A stretch of DNA of 64,000 bases from Streptomyces sp. P3 (GTDB lineage: Bacteria; Actinomycetota; Actinomycetes; Streptomycetales; Streptomycetaceae): NCBI GenBank assembly GCA_016893485.2, contig JAFEKX020000001.1:4650001-4714000 (forward strand), written 5' to 3'. The notes under the pieces were generated by a model, which saw nothing but the letters and a program-made list of their open reading frames with translations, did no database searches and was not told the DNA's origin. Every line of letters begins with the position of its first letter. The first letter of the stretch is position 1. This document shows positions 19,545 to 28,781 of the stretch, one piece after another. The position numbers and the translations under genes are program-made.

Positions 19545-21014
19545 CTACTCGAGGCGTCCCTTCCCCACCCGGGGCTCCAGCGGCGGGGCGGTGACCCAGC
19601 CGTGGGTGAGGCACTCGGGGCGGCGGCAGTCGGGGGCGGGGCGCCGTACGGTCGCGAAGGCCAGGACCGAGCCGACCACCAGGACGCCCGCGCACCACAG
19701 CATCGCCCGGTCGAAGGCGTGGTCGAAGGCCGGGGCCGAGCGGTACGCCTCCGGGCCCATCCCCGCGAGCAGCGGCAGCGCGGCGATCGCGATGAGGCCG
19801 GCCGCGCGGGCCGCCGCGTTGTTGATGCCGCTGGCCAGACCCGCGCGGGCGGTGTCGACGGAGGCGAGGACGGTGGCGGTGAGCGGGGCCACCAGGGTGA
19901 CCATGCCGGTGCCCATCACCAGCAGCGCCGGTACCACGTCCGCGAGATACGAGGCGTCCTGGCCGACCCGGAGCATCATCAGCATCGCCGCCGCGCACAG
20001 CAGTGGCCCGACCGTGAGGGGGATGCGGGGGCCGATCCGCTGGGCCAGTTCGCCGGAACGGGCCGAGAACAGGAGCATCAGGACGGTCGTCGGGAGCAGG
20101 GCGGTGCCTGCCTGGAGCGCCGAGTAGCCGGCCACGACCTGGAGTTGGAGCGCGGTCAGGAAGAAGAAGCCGCCGAAGGCCGCGTAGACGCAGAGGGTGA
20201 CGAGGTTGACCGCCGTGAACTGGCGCGAGCCGAAGATGTCCGGCGGCATCATCGGATCGGGGCTGCGCTTCTCGACGTAGACGAAGGCGACGCCCGCCGC
20301 CACGCCCGCGACGGCGGTCAGGACCACGACGACCAGCGAACCGTCGCCCGCCTCGATCAGCGCGTACGTCACGAGCGCGAGCGCCACGGCGCCGAGGGCC
20401 GCGCCGAGCACGTCGAAGCGGCCGTGCTTGCGGCCGTCGGCGGACTCGGGGACGTGCCGTACGGCGATGGGGGCGCAGATCAGTGCCATGGGGACGTTGA
20501 TGAGGAACACCCAGCGCCAGCCGGGGCCGTCCACCAGCCAGCCGCCCAGGAACGGGCCGACCGCCGCGCCGATGCCGCCGAACCCGGACCACAGGCCGAC
20601 CGCCTTGGCCCGGTCGTCGGGGTGGAAGGAGGCCTGGATGAGGGCGAGGGAGCCCGGGGTGAGGAGTGCGCCGCCGATGCCCTGGAGCGCGCGGGCCGCG
20701 ACCAGGACGCCCACGTTGGGCGCGAAGCCGCACAGCAGCGAGGCCGCCGCGAACCACACCACACCCAGGACGAAGATCCTGCGGCGGCCGTAGCGGTCGC
20801 CGAGTGAGCCGCCCAGGAGGATCAGACCGGCCAGCGTGAGCATGTACGCGTTGACCGTCCACTGGAGGGCGGCCAGATCGGCGTCGAGATCCCGGCCGAT
20901 GCGGGGCAGGGCGACATTGACGACGGTGGAGTCCACCATGGCCATGCTGGAACCCAGGACCGTGGTCAGCAGGATCCACTTGCCCTGGGGCGAGGCGAGC
21001 CGGACGTCGGACAT
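19545..21014 (-). CDS. MFS drug transporter, DHA2 (14-TM) family
   Basis: An intact 489-aa transporter. The start MSDVRLASPQGKWILLTTVL leads to VDSTVVNVALP (motif D1 of DHA2), GGSLGDRYGRRR (motif A) and ALQGIGGALLTPGSLALI (motif C-like). About 14 hydrophobic segments are countable, and the C-terminal tail has two Cys (CRRPECLTHG). DHA2 proteins export drugs and antiseptics by proton antiport. Substrate unknown. There is no adjacent regulator, so its control is unclear. Confidence 0.88.
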   Translation of the reverse strand: MSDVRLASPQGKWILLTTVLGSSMAMVDSTVVNVALPRIGRDLDADLAALQWTVNAYMLTLAGLILLGGSLGDRYGRRRIFVLGVVWFAAASLLCGFAPNVGVLVAARALQGIGGALLTPGSLALIQASFHPDDRAKAVGLWSGFGGIGAAVGPFLGGWLVDGPGWRWVFLINVPMALICAPIAVRHVPESADGRKHGRFDVLGAALGAVALALVTYALIEAGDGSLVVVVLTAVAGVAAGVAFVYVEKRSPDPMMPPDIFGSRQFTAVNLVTLCVYAAFGGFFFLTALQLQVVAGYSALQAGTALLPTTVLMLLFSARSGELAQRIGPRIPLTVGPLLCAAAMLMMLRVGQDASYLADVVPALLVMGTGMVTLVAPLTATVLASVDTARAGLASGINNAAARAAGLIAIAALPLLAGMGPEAYRSAPAFDHAFDRAMLWCAGVLVVGSVLAFATVRRPAPDCRRPECLTHGWVTAPPLEPRVGKGRLE

Positions 21015-21033
21015 GCCCCTAGGTATACAGCGA

Positions 21034-21063
21034 GCCCGGCGCCGTCGACAGACAGCGCCGGGC
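21034..21063 (-). terminator. hairpin terminator after fba
   Basis: GCCCGGCGC (21034-21042) and GCGCCGGGC (21055-21063) form a perfect 9-bp stem just past the aldolase stop. Confidence 0.6.
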
Positions 21064-21079
21064 CCGTGATGCGATGCGG

Positions 21080-22110
21080 CTACTTGATCTTCGTGCCCGT
21101 CGAGCGCAGGTTCGCGCACGCCTCGGTGACGCGGGCGGCCATCGACGCCTCGGCGAGCTTGCCCCAGGTGCGCGGGTCGTAGGTCTTCTTGGAGCCGACC
21201 TCGCCGTCGACCTTCAGGACGCCGTCGTAGTTGCGGAACATGTGGTCCGCGATCGGGCGCGTGAACGCGTACTGGGTGTCGGTGTCGAGGTTCATCTTCA
21301 CGACGCCGTTCTCCAGCGCGGTGGCGATCTCCTCCGGGGTGGAGCCGGAGCCGCCGTGGAAGACGAAGTTGAACGGCTTGCTGCCGGCCGGCTGGCCGTA
21401 CTTCGCGGCCACGCCCTCGTTCAGCTCCTTGAGCAGCTCGGGGCGCAGGACGACGTTGCCCGGCTTGTACACGCCGTGCACGTTGCCGAACGACGCGGCC
21501 AGCAGGTAGCGGCCCTTCTCGCCGAGGCCGAGCGCCTCGACCGTACGGATCGCGTCGTCGACCGTGGTGTGAGGGAGTCGTTGATCTCGTGCGAGACGCC
21601 GTCCTCCTCGCCACCGGTCGGGGTGATCTCCACCTCGAGGATGATCTTCGCGGCGGCGGCGCGGGCCAGCAGCTCCTGCGCGATGGCGAGGTTGTCGGCG
21701 AGGGTCTCCGCCGAGCCGTCCCACATGTGCGACTGGAACAGCGGGTTGCCGCCGGCCTTCACGCGCTCCTCGGAGACGGCGAGCAGCGGACGGACGTAGC
21801 CGTCGAGCTTGTCCTTGGGGCAGTGGTCGGTGTGCAGCGCGACCGTGACCGGGTACTTCTCGGCGACGATGTGCGCGAACTCGGCCAGGGCCACGGAACC
21901 CGTGACCATCTCCTTGGCGTACTGGCCGCCCAGGAACTCCGCGCCACCCGTGGAGATCTGGACGATGCCGTCGCTCTCGGCCTCCGCGAAGCCGCGCAGC
22001 GCAGCGTGCAGGGTCTGGGTCGAGGTCACATTGATGGCCGGGTAGGCGAACTTGCCTGCCTTCGCCCGGTCGAGCATCTCGTTGTAGACCTCGGGGGTTG
22101 CGATGGGCAT
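21080..22110 (-). CDS. fba: class II fructose-bisphosphate aldolase (one frame break)
   Basis: The zinc-dependent glycolytic and gluconeogenic aldolase, about 340 aa. MPIATPEVYNEMLDRA, VALHTDHCPKDKLDGYVRPL (metal-ligand HTDHC), LEVEITPTGGEEDGVSHE (catalytic and metal Glu), ASFGNVHGVYKPGNVVLRPE (metal His), FHGGSGSTPEEI and MNLDTDTQYAFTRP are all family signatures. A break near 21570 falls in the flexible loop between INDSL and TTVDDAIRTVEALG. The fba-pyrE neighbourhood is conserved in streptomycetes as far as I recall. Confidence 0.95.
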
Positions 22111-22283
22111 CTGTCCGCTCCTTGTATGTGCGGGTGGGCGATCTTCGCGATCTGCGTGCTACGGCCCTGACCTAGACCTTGGGTGCGACGTCATCGTCGG
22201 CCCCATCTTTCCAGACCCGGCCGGATGGTGGCCCCCGCCGTCTCGCCCTGTGGATGACCCGGGCGGACACGGGGGCGGGGGCG

Positions 22284-22831
22284 TCAGTCCAGGCCCAGTT
22301 CGTCCTTGGAGTAGGCGAAGAGGTACGGCACTCCCGCGCCCTGCTCGATCTTCTCGGCGGCGCCGGTCGCCCGGTCCACGATGGTCGCGACGGCGACGAC
22401 CTCGGCACCGGCCGCGCGCACGGCCTCAACGGCGGTGAGCGGGGAGTCGCCGGTGGTGGAGGTGTCCTCGACGACCAGGACCCGGCGGCCCTTGATCTCG
22501 GGTCCCTCCACCTGACGCTGCATGCCGTGCGCCTTCGCGGCCTTGCGCACGACGAAGGCGTCCAGCTTCCGCCGCGCGCGGCGGCGGCGTGCAGCATCGA
22601 CGTGGCGACCGGGTCGGCGCCCATGGTCAGCCCGCCGACCGCGTCGAAGTCGAGGTCCGCGGTCAGGTCCAGCAGCACCTGCCCGACGAGCGGCGCGGCC
22701 TCGCCGTCGAGGGTCACGCGGCGGAGGTCGATGTAGTAGTCGGCCTCCAGCCCCGACGACAGGGTCACCTTGCCGTGCACCACGGCCTTGTCCTTGATCT
22801 GCTGCAGCACCACGCCGCGTACGTCCGTCAT
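22284..22831 (-). CDS. pyrE: orotate phosphoribosyltransferase (one frame break)
   Basis: PyrE joins orotate and PRPP to make OMP in pyrimidine synthesis. HGKVTLSSGLEADYYIDLRR is the substrate-binding start, GLTMGADPVATSML follows, and VLVVEDTSTTGDSPLTAVEAV is the PRPP-binding loop (here in two parts: VLVVEDTSTTGDS). A break near 22575 separates AAARGG from LDAFVVRKAAKAHG, which carries the catalytic-loop Lys residues. The length of 182 aa is normal. Its start lies 10 bases from the reconstructed mutarotase stop. Confidence 0.93.
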
Positions 22832-22841
22832 GCCTGTCAGC

Positions 22842-23631
22842 TTAGAGGCGCGTCCAAGTCCAGGTCATCGTGGCTTCCAGCGGCTCGATCGGGGGTGACC
22901 AGCCGGGGCAGGGTGTTGAGGCCGTTCGGCGGGCCGGTCTGCGGTTCCACGCACACGGCGGCCTCCTGCTCGTCGTAGACGACGACCCACTCCTCCGGGC
23001 TCGTCACCCTCAGCTCCAGCTGCCCCGGCCAGGTCAGCGTGACGTCGACACCGCCCGGCATGCCGAAGCAGTCGTCCCAGGGGCCCGGCTTGCGGTCGAC
23101 GCGCTTGCCGGTGGGGAGGTGGTCGTCGCCGCGCTCCTCCTGCCAGGCCGGGGCGAAGTCGAGGGTCACGTCCTCGCCGCCGAGGTTGCGGTGGAACCAC
23201 GGGTGCCAGCCGATCTGCGCCGGGAACGAGTCCCCGTGCGCCTCCACCGCCATGGTGACCGTCAGGGCGTCGCCGGTCAGCGCGACGGCCTGGGTGACAC
23301 GGCCGGGGAAGGGCCACGGCTCGACCAGGTCGTACGTGATGACCGTCTCGTCGGCCGTGCGGCGGGCGGTGCGCCAGGCGCCGTCGCGGACGGTGCCGTG
23401 GATGGCGTGCGGCGGGGAGTTGAGGGGCATCTGGTGGACGGTCCCGCCGTCCAGGAAGCGGCCGTCGCGGATCCGCCCGCACCAGGGGACCATCGGGAAA
23501 CACCCGAACCGCTCGCCCTGGCGCAGGAGTTCGGTGCCGCCGATCCGCAGTCCTCCGATACGGCCGCCGTTGCCCGGCTGCACCGTCACTTCCGCGTCGC
23601 CCGCGGTCAGCGTGATCTCTTCGTTACTCAC
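22842..23631 (-). CDS. aldose 1-epimerase / mutarotase family protein
   Basis: About 262 aa of galactose-mutarotase-like fold. FGCFPMVPWCGRIRDGRF and HAIHGTVRDGAW carry the substrate Arg and the catalytic His pair, IGWHPWFHRNL carries the second His, and CVEPQTGPPNGLN carries the catalytic Glu. The family interconverts alpha and beta sugar anomers. A likely break near 22890 restores the usual end EPLEATMTWTWTRL with TAA at 22842-22844; without it the frame runs 5 bases further. It is probably co-transcribed with pyrE. Confidence 0.8.
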
Positions 23632-23675
23632 GGCACGACCCTACTGGGCGGATCAAGAGGGCGGACGGCGACCCG

Positions 23676-24584
23676 TCAACGGCGTTTGCGCAGCACCCTG
23701 TTGACCACGATCGCCGACGCCACGACCAGCGCGGCGGCGGGGGCGGCCCAGCGGAGCGTGGCGTTCGTCGAGACGCTCTGCGGGGCGGGCACGGGGCGTA
23801 ACGGCCGCGCGGGGGCGCGTGGTCGACCTCCTCCGCGCTGCGGCCGATCATCGTGCGGCGCGCGTGCGCGGCTTCGGCGGGGGTACGGGGCTGTCGCCGA
23901 AGGTCTCGGAGACGTGCGGGTCGTCCAGGCCGCCGATGTCACCGATGCCGGCGACGGTGTCGGCGATCTCGGGGATGCCGTCGACGTCATCGGGGTCGTC
24001 GGGGTCGTCAACGTCATCGGGATCGTCGACGTCGTCGATGTCATCGGCCGCTTCGATGGCGTCGGGCGCTTCGGTGCCAGTGGGCTCGTCGGGCTCGTCG
24101 GCTTCCGCTGTCCCGAACTCGGGGCGGGGTCCGTGGGTTCGGGCTGTTCCGGCCGCTGCTCCTCCACGTCCGCGCCGAGGTTCTCCGCGAACCGGTCCAG
24201 CAGCCTCGTCGTCGCCGACCTCACCGCGTCCGGGGCCAGTTCGGTGATACGGCCGTCCGCCGTCGCCGTGCCGTCGAAGGTGACCGTGGAGCCGTCGCCC
24301 GCCTCGTGGACGCGCACGGTGAGGGCGAGCTTGACGGAGCCGGTGCCGCGGGTCTCCGTCGCGTCGCCCTCCACGGCGTACGAACCGTCGTCCTGCACGG
24401 AGACGCGCAGCGCACCCCGGTAGGTGATGGAGTGGCTGCCGACGCGGACCTTCAGGCGGCCGGCGACGGGTTCGGTGCCGACGTCCTGCTGGAGGCCGGG
24501 GACCGCGCGGGCGATCCTCGCGGGGTCGGTGAGCGCGGCCCGCAGCCGGGCGGGCGGAACCGGAACGTGCACCTCATGCTCCAT
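23676..24584 (-). CDS. SRPBCC/CoxG-like protein with acidic linker and C-terminal TM (several frame breaks)
   Basis: MEHEVHVPVPPARLRAALTD through VGSHSITYRGALRVSVQDD and ELAPDAVRSATTRLLDRFAENL is a START/SRPBCC domain of the carbon-monoxide-dehydrogenase subunit G type (residues 1-150). In the frame after a break near 24120 the linker is strikingly acidic: IDDVDDPDDVDDPDDPDDVDG. Further breaks near 23870 and 23800 return to a hydrophobic end, PAAALVVASAIVVNRVLRKRR, a C-terminal membrane anchor with basic tail. No CO dehydrogenase genes are nearby, so a membrane-linked hydrophobic-ligand role is the best guess. Confidence 0.65.
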   Translation of the reverse strand: MEHEVHVPVPPARLRAALTDPARIARAVPGLQQDVGTEPVAGRLKVRVGSHSITYRGALRVSVQDDGSYAVEGDATETRGTGSVKLALTVRVHEAGDGSTVTFDGTATADGRITELAPDAVRSATTRLLDRFAENLGADVEEQRPEQPEPTDPAPSSGQRKPTSPTSPLAPKRPTPSKRPMTSTTSTIPMTLTTPTTPMTSTASPRSPTPSPASVTSAAWTTRTSPRPSATAPYPRRSRARAPHDDRPQRGGGRPRAPARPLRPVPAPQSVSTNATLRWAAPAAALVVASAIVVNRVLRKRR

Positions 24585-24684
24585 GCTTGCCGAGCCTACC
24601 CAGGTTGACCGGGGTGCACCTGTCGTTGCCGCGAAGTGCTGGCGTGTTGGTGCGGGGGCTTGGTGCGGGGGCTTGTGCGGGCGT

Positions 24685-24753
24685 CCCTGGGGTCGCGCCC
24701 CCAGACCCCGCTTCGGCCTGAACGGCCTCGTCCGCAAACGCCGGACGGGCTGA
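24685..24753. repeat. Streptomyces interspersed intergenic repeat
   Basis: The stretch from CTGGGGTCGCGCCCCCAGAC through GGCCTGAACGGCCTCGTCC to AAACGCCGGACGGGCTGA is a sequence I recognise, from memory, as a widespread Streptomyces intergenic repeat. It contains its own hairpin (CTGGGG with CCCCAG) and lies between two same-strand genes. Confidence 0.55.
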
Positions 24754-24794
24754 GTGATGCCGGCCCGTGCTGAGAAAAGGCCGCTCCCGTGGCA

Positions 24795-26389
24795 TCAGTA
24801 CCGCGGATGCACCAACGTGGAAGCCGCCAGCCCCGGCACCCGGGTCCGCTCCGCCGCCCGCTCCTCGCTCTCCAGGCCCGGCTCCGCGGGCGCCGCCCCC
24901 GCGCCGCCAGTACGAACCCCCAGTCGCCCGGTGCCCTGGACGTGCCGGTCGACCGGTCGGGGCCCGCCGCGTAGCCCGAGGCGCGACCGCCGACGCGGTA
25001 CGGGACGGGGTGGAGGCCGGCCGCGCGGATCGTGGAGACCACCGTCCAGAAGACGTGGGGGCGGGACGAGACCGGGCCCGCGTGCACCACCAGCCGGCCC
25101 CGGCCCGTGAGGGCGCGGCGGGCGAGGCCGTAGAACTCCTGGGAGTACAGCTTCGTGCTGGCGGTGATGCCGGGGTCGGGGAGGTCGGCGACGACCACGT
25201 CGTACGTGCCGGGGCGGACCGCGCGCAGGCGGTCGAAGGCGTCGCCCGTGGTGACGTGGACGCGCGGGTCGTCGTAGACGTGGTCGTTGAGGGCGGAGAG
25301 GGCGGGGTCGTGGCGGGCCAACCGGACGACGCCCGCGTCGAGTTCGACGATGTCGACACGGCGCACGCCCCCGTGGCGCAGCACCTCGGCGGCGGCGAGG
25401 CCGTCGCCGCCGCCGAGGACGAGCACGCGCGCGTGGGGGGCCGTTCATCGCCGGGCCCACGAGTGCCTCGTGGTAGCGGTGCTCGTCGCGTCCGCTGACC
25501 CGCAGACGGCCGTCGAGGAAGAGGTCGAGGGGGCGGCCGTGGTCGCCGCCGGTGAGGACGACCTCCTGGACGTCGGTCTGGAGCGCGACGCGGACGTCCT
25601 TGCCGTAGATCGCGTGGCGTGCGGCCCGTTCGAAGTCGTCGACCAGGACGGCGGCCGAGGCGAGCAGGCCGAGGACGGTGAGGTTGGTGATGACCAGGAG
25701 CCAGCGGCCCCGGCGGGTGAGGTCGCGGCGGAACAGCCCGAGGACCAGGGAGCCGCCCGCGACCACGTTGACCGTGCCGGTGAGCAGGGTGCCGGTCAGC
25801 TGGCCCAGGAAGGGAGCAGCAGGAACGGGAACGCCAGGCCGCCGACCAGCGCGCCCACGTAGTCCGCCGCGAACAGGTCCGCGACCGCGCCGCCCGCGTC
25901 CTGGCGGCGGATGCGCTGGATCAGCTCCATGAGGAGCGGGACCTCGGCGCCGATCAGCAGGCCGATGGCGAGGGAGAAGGCGACCAGAAGGCAGCGCGGG
26001 CCCTGGGCCCACAGGCCGCCCCAGTTCCCGGTCCAGGCGAAGACCGCGTACAGGGCCATCGCGCTGCAGCCGCCGATCAGCGCGAGGGCCGCCTCGACCG
26101 CGCCGAAACCGGCCGCCGCGTGCCAGCGCAGGCGCTTCGCCGCGAGGGAGCCGATGCCCATCGCGAAGACCATCACCGAGAGGACGACGGAGGCCTGGGT
26201 GACCGAGTCGCCGATCAAGTACGAGGCGAGGGCGACCAGTTCGAGTTCGTACACGAGTCCGCAGGCCGCGCAGACGAAGACGCCCGCGAGCACCAGGAAC
26301 CGGCCCGTGCCCGGCCGCACGGGCAGCCGCGCGGGGCCTTCCCACGGTGGCTGGGTGCCCGGGCGGGCCGGGGCGTGCGGTTCGATCAC
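24795..26389 (-). CDS. membrane polyamine aminopropyltransferase-like (spermidine synthase) protein (three frame breaks)
   Basis: The N-terminal half (residues 1-250) has seven or more TM segments, starting FLVLAGVFVCAACGLVYELE, a pattern of membrane-fused spermidine-synthase-like proteins. After a break near 25815 comes LFLDGRLRVSGRDEHRYHEALV, and after one near 25440 the methyltransferase-like fold VLVLGGGDGLAAAEVLRH, VDIVELD and VVVADLPDPG, the SpeE substrate region. A last break near 24905 precedes the tail. The reaction would be aminopropyl transfer, but the true substrate of this membrane class is uncertain. Confidence 0.8.
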
Positions 26390-26492
26390 GCTGCGACGTT
26401 ACGTCACATGGTGGGCACGCTTCGTCACCCACACGTGTGGAATGTGTTTACAGTGCCCCGGGCCGGTGCCGGCGATCCGACCCGGGTCGGGT

Positions 26493-27029
26493 TCATACGG
26501 GCGACGGCATCGCGTGCCCGACCGGCACCCGTACCCCCACCCGTGTCCGGGTCGCGACCAGTTGGCCGTCCTGCGGATAGGCGTGCCAGGTGCGCCAGTG
26601 CACCTGGCCCTCGTACCGCTGGGCGAGCATCGCGGTGAAGGCGTGCGGGCTGCCGGGGAAGACCCCGGCGAGGCCGTTCGGATGGTCGGCGACGAGGGCC
26701 AGCAGTTCCTGGGCGCGGCCCGCGAACTGTCCCGGGGACAGCACCTCGACCCGGGCCGCGAACTCGTACTCCCAGTCGCCGACCCGCTTGGCCACGCCGA
26801 GCGGCAGCGGTGTGCTGGAACCCGGGATGCACGCGACCGTCTCCGAACAGCTGCCCCGCTCCTCGTCCAGGAGTACCTGGTGGGATGCGCCGAGCAGTCT
26901 CAACTGGAGTGTCGCACCGGCCAGTTCGAGATCGAGCGTGGCCAGGGCGGGCAGCGGCTCGCGCCCCAGGGTCCAGGCGAGGTCGGCCGCGCGCGTATCG
27001 GTGTAGGAGGTCTTCAGGGTCGTGAGCAT
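26493..27029 (-). CDS. DUF2617 family protein
   Basis: An intact 178-aa protein starting MLTTLKTSYTDTRAADLAWTL with internal blocks LRLLGASHQVLLDEERGSCSE and YEFAARVEVLSPGQFAGRA. It matches the actinobacterial DUF2617 family, which is usually found, as here, directly upstream of a membrane spermidine-synthase-like gene. The two are 103 bp apart on the same strand, so they may be functionally linked. Function unknown. Confidence 0.75.
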   Translation of the reverse strand: MLTTLKTSYTDTRAADLAWTLGREPLPALATLDLELAGATLQLRLLGASHQVLLDEERGSCSETVACIPGSSTPLPLGVAKRVGDWEYEFAARVEVLSPGQFAGRAQELLALVADHPNGLAGVFPGSPHAFTAMLAQRYEGQVHWRTWHAYPQDGQLVATRTRVGVRVPVGHAMPSPV

Positions 27030-27192
27030 GGATCGGCTCCGCTAGCACGCAAAAAGGGGAGGAGTGGGGTCCGGCACACCCCGTTCGACACCGGGAGAGG
27101 GGCCCGGCCAGCCCGTCAGCCCAGTCAGGAGAAGGTGCCTGCAGGCGTCCGAGGGGCTGCGTTGGGGCTGCGTTGATGTATTAGAGGGAATC

Positions 27193-27375
27193 ATGAGCGA
27201 TGGCGCCACCACAGCGTTTTTACCCAAGTTCGTGGGGTTTCCATCCCTCAGGGGGCTGCACAGCTCAACTGTTCAACCAGGGCGTACGCCCAGGCGTGTC
27301 AGGCGCACGCCGGAGCGGGGCGCCGCGGGCGGCGTTCTGAGGGGGTGGGGCCTTCCGGCCGATGCTTTTCGATAG
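27193..27375 (+). CDS. possible small ORF, function unknown
   Basis: ATG 27193 follows GAGGGA at a good spacing and opens a 60-codon frame starting MSDGATTAFLPKFVGFPSLR. Its first half uses codons less GC-extreme than the surroundings, which could mean an unusual small gene or chance. The second half runs into Arg-rich shadow-like sequence. I know of no family. Confidence 0.25.
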   Translation: MSDGATTAFLPKFVGFPSLRGLHSSTVQPGRTPRRVRRTPERGAAGGVLRGWGLPADAFR

Positions 27376-27391
27376 CTTTCGATATGTTTTC

Positions 27392-28320
27392 GGGGCGGGG
27401 TTGGGTTGGCGGGGGGGTGTGTTTGGGGGCGGGGTTGGGTTGGCGGGGAGGTGTGTTTGGGGGCGGGGCGGCTGGGCGACGAGGGGTGTTGGGGGTTGCT
27501 TCTGCGGCGCGATGCCTGGGCGGGTGGGGGTTCCTTCTGCGGCGCGATGCCTTGGGGGTGGGGTTGCTTTTGCGGCGCGATGCCTGGGCGGGTGGGGTTG
27601 CTTCTGCGGCGCGACGCCTTGGGGGTGCGGTTGCGTCAGCGGTCCGGGCGCTTTGGACGGGGCGGTTGTTTCTGCGGTCCGGTGCCTGTGCAGGTGCGCA
27701 GCCGACCCGTCCAACACCCATCGCGGCGCTCACTCGCCCCGCCCGACACCCGTCGCGGCACCCAGCACCCCGCTCGATCTCTCGCCCGGTGCGCAGTCAC
27801 CCCCGTTCGACACCCGGCACGTGCTCGGGCGCTGCGCTCGACACCGGCGCGGTGCCGCAGTCACCCCGCTCGATGTCATTCGCAGCGCCCGGTCACCCCC
27901 ACCCGACACCGTCCCGGTGCTGGCCACCCCGGCCGATACGCCCCGCGGTGCTGAGTCACCCGCCGGACACGCCTAGCGATGCTTAGCGAACCCGCCCGAA
28001 GCGCCTCACGGTGCTCAGCCGACCCCGCCTGAGTCGACTCGCGGTGCTCAGCCGACCCCGCCGGAAGCACATCGCGGTGCTCACCGCCCCCGCCCGAAAC
28101 GCCCCCGGTGCGCTAGCGACCCCGCCCGAAACGCCCCCGGTGCGCTACCGACCCCGCCCGAGACGCCTCGCGGTGCTCAATCGCCCCCGCGCGATAAAAC
28201 CCCGGGCACCCGGCCACCCCCGGCCGGTACGCCGCGCGGGGCCAGCCACCCCAACCGTTACGCCCCCGGCGCCAGCCGCCCCGCCCGCTACGCCGCCCCC
28301 GGCGCTCAGTTCCCCCGCCG
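27392..28320. repeat. minisatellite of ~33-bp degenerate repeats (two orientations)
   Basis: Four G-rich units starting near 27497, 27530, 27563 and 27597 share the core TTCTGCGGCGCGATGCC with alternating CTGGGCGGG/TTGGGGGTG ends. They are preceded by two 37-bp units rich in GGGGTTGGGTTGGCGGGG (27396-27470). From about 27722 to 28320, some 18 C-rich units of 31-33 bp follow, consensus CGGTGCTCAGCCGACCCC then GCCCGAAACGCCTCG. The first group reverse-complemented aligns roughly with the second, so the array changes orientation near 27690. There are no spacers and no gene. Confidence 0.8.
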
Positions 28321-28603
28321 CAGCCGCCGCCCCCGCAGGACGACCCCCGCCGCACGAGGAGCCGCCGCCGCAGGATGAGTGGCCGCCGCCGCAGGAGTGG
28401 TGGCCGCCCCCGTGGTGGCCGCCGCCGCCCGAGGACGACGAACCGCCGTCCCCTGCCCACCAGCTGGTCGAACCCGCCGCGCTGCCGCCGGTGAGTCCCG
28501 ACCGGCGGCCCGATCCCTTGCTGAGTTTGTCCTTGCGCCCGGCGCGGACGACCGCGCCCACGAAAGCCACTGCGATGATCGCCAGGATGATGCCGAAGAA
28601 CAT
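28306..28603 (-). CDS. small membrane protein with Gly/Cys-rich tail (likely homopolymer errors)
   Basis: MFFGIILAIIAVAFVGAVVRAGRKDK gives one N-terminal TM helix and a basic cytosolic edge (residues 1-26). A Ser/Gly linker with SSWWAG-like residues and a tail of SSCGGG and HHSCGGGH units follow. As written the frame runs on to 28145 into the repeats. Adding one G in each of two G-runs near 28345 and 28313 gives a natural end CGGGN and a TGA at 28306-28308, which fits the family better. AAGGAGGG precedes the start. Function unknown; the Cys/His clusters could bind metal. Confidence 0.6.
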
Positions 28604-28699
28604 GGCCCCACCCTCCTTCCGATTCCCCGGAGCGGCCCCCGTGGGCGCCCCGGTTGGTGCGTGAAGCAGAGATGCCCGGCCGTCTCACCTGCCAAAGCA

Positions 28700-28718
28700 G
28701 AGTTGAGGAACTTCAGAG
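28700..28718. repeat. candidate attL core repeat
   Basis: GAGTTGAGGAACTTCAGAG, matching 18 of 19 bases with 34729-34747 in direct orientation. It lies about 70 bp outside the integrase 3' end, the usual place for att sites. Not in a tRNA gene. Confidence 0.5.
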
Positions 28719-28733
28719 GGTTCTCAAACGGAA

Positions 28734-28774
28734 ACGGCCCCTGACCTGCGCAAGTAGGCAGATCAGGGGGCCGT
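28734..28774. terminator. hairpin terminator after integrase
   Basis: ACGGCCCCTGACCTGC (from 28734) pairs with GCAGATCAGGGGGCCGT (to 28774) around a short loop, with one mismatch and a bulge. It sits just past the integrase stop. Confidence 0.6.
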
Positions 28775-28781
28775 CCGAAGC

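Noticed and set aside
27722..28320. CRISPR array
   Set aside because: Units of 31-33 bp follow one another without unique spacers and diverge internally, and no cas gene is present. It is a minisatellite.
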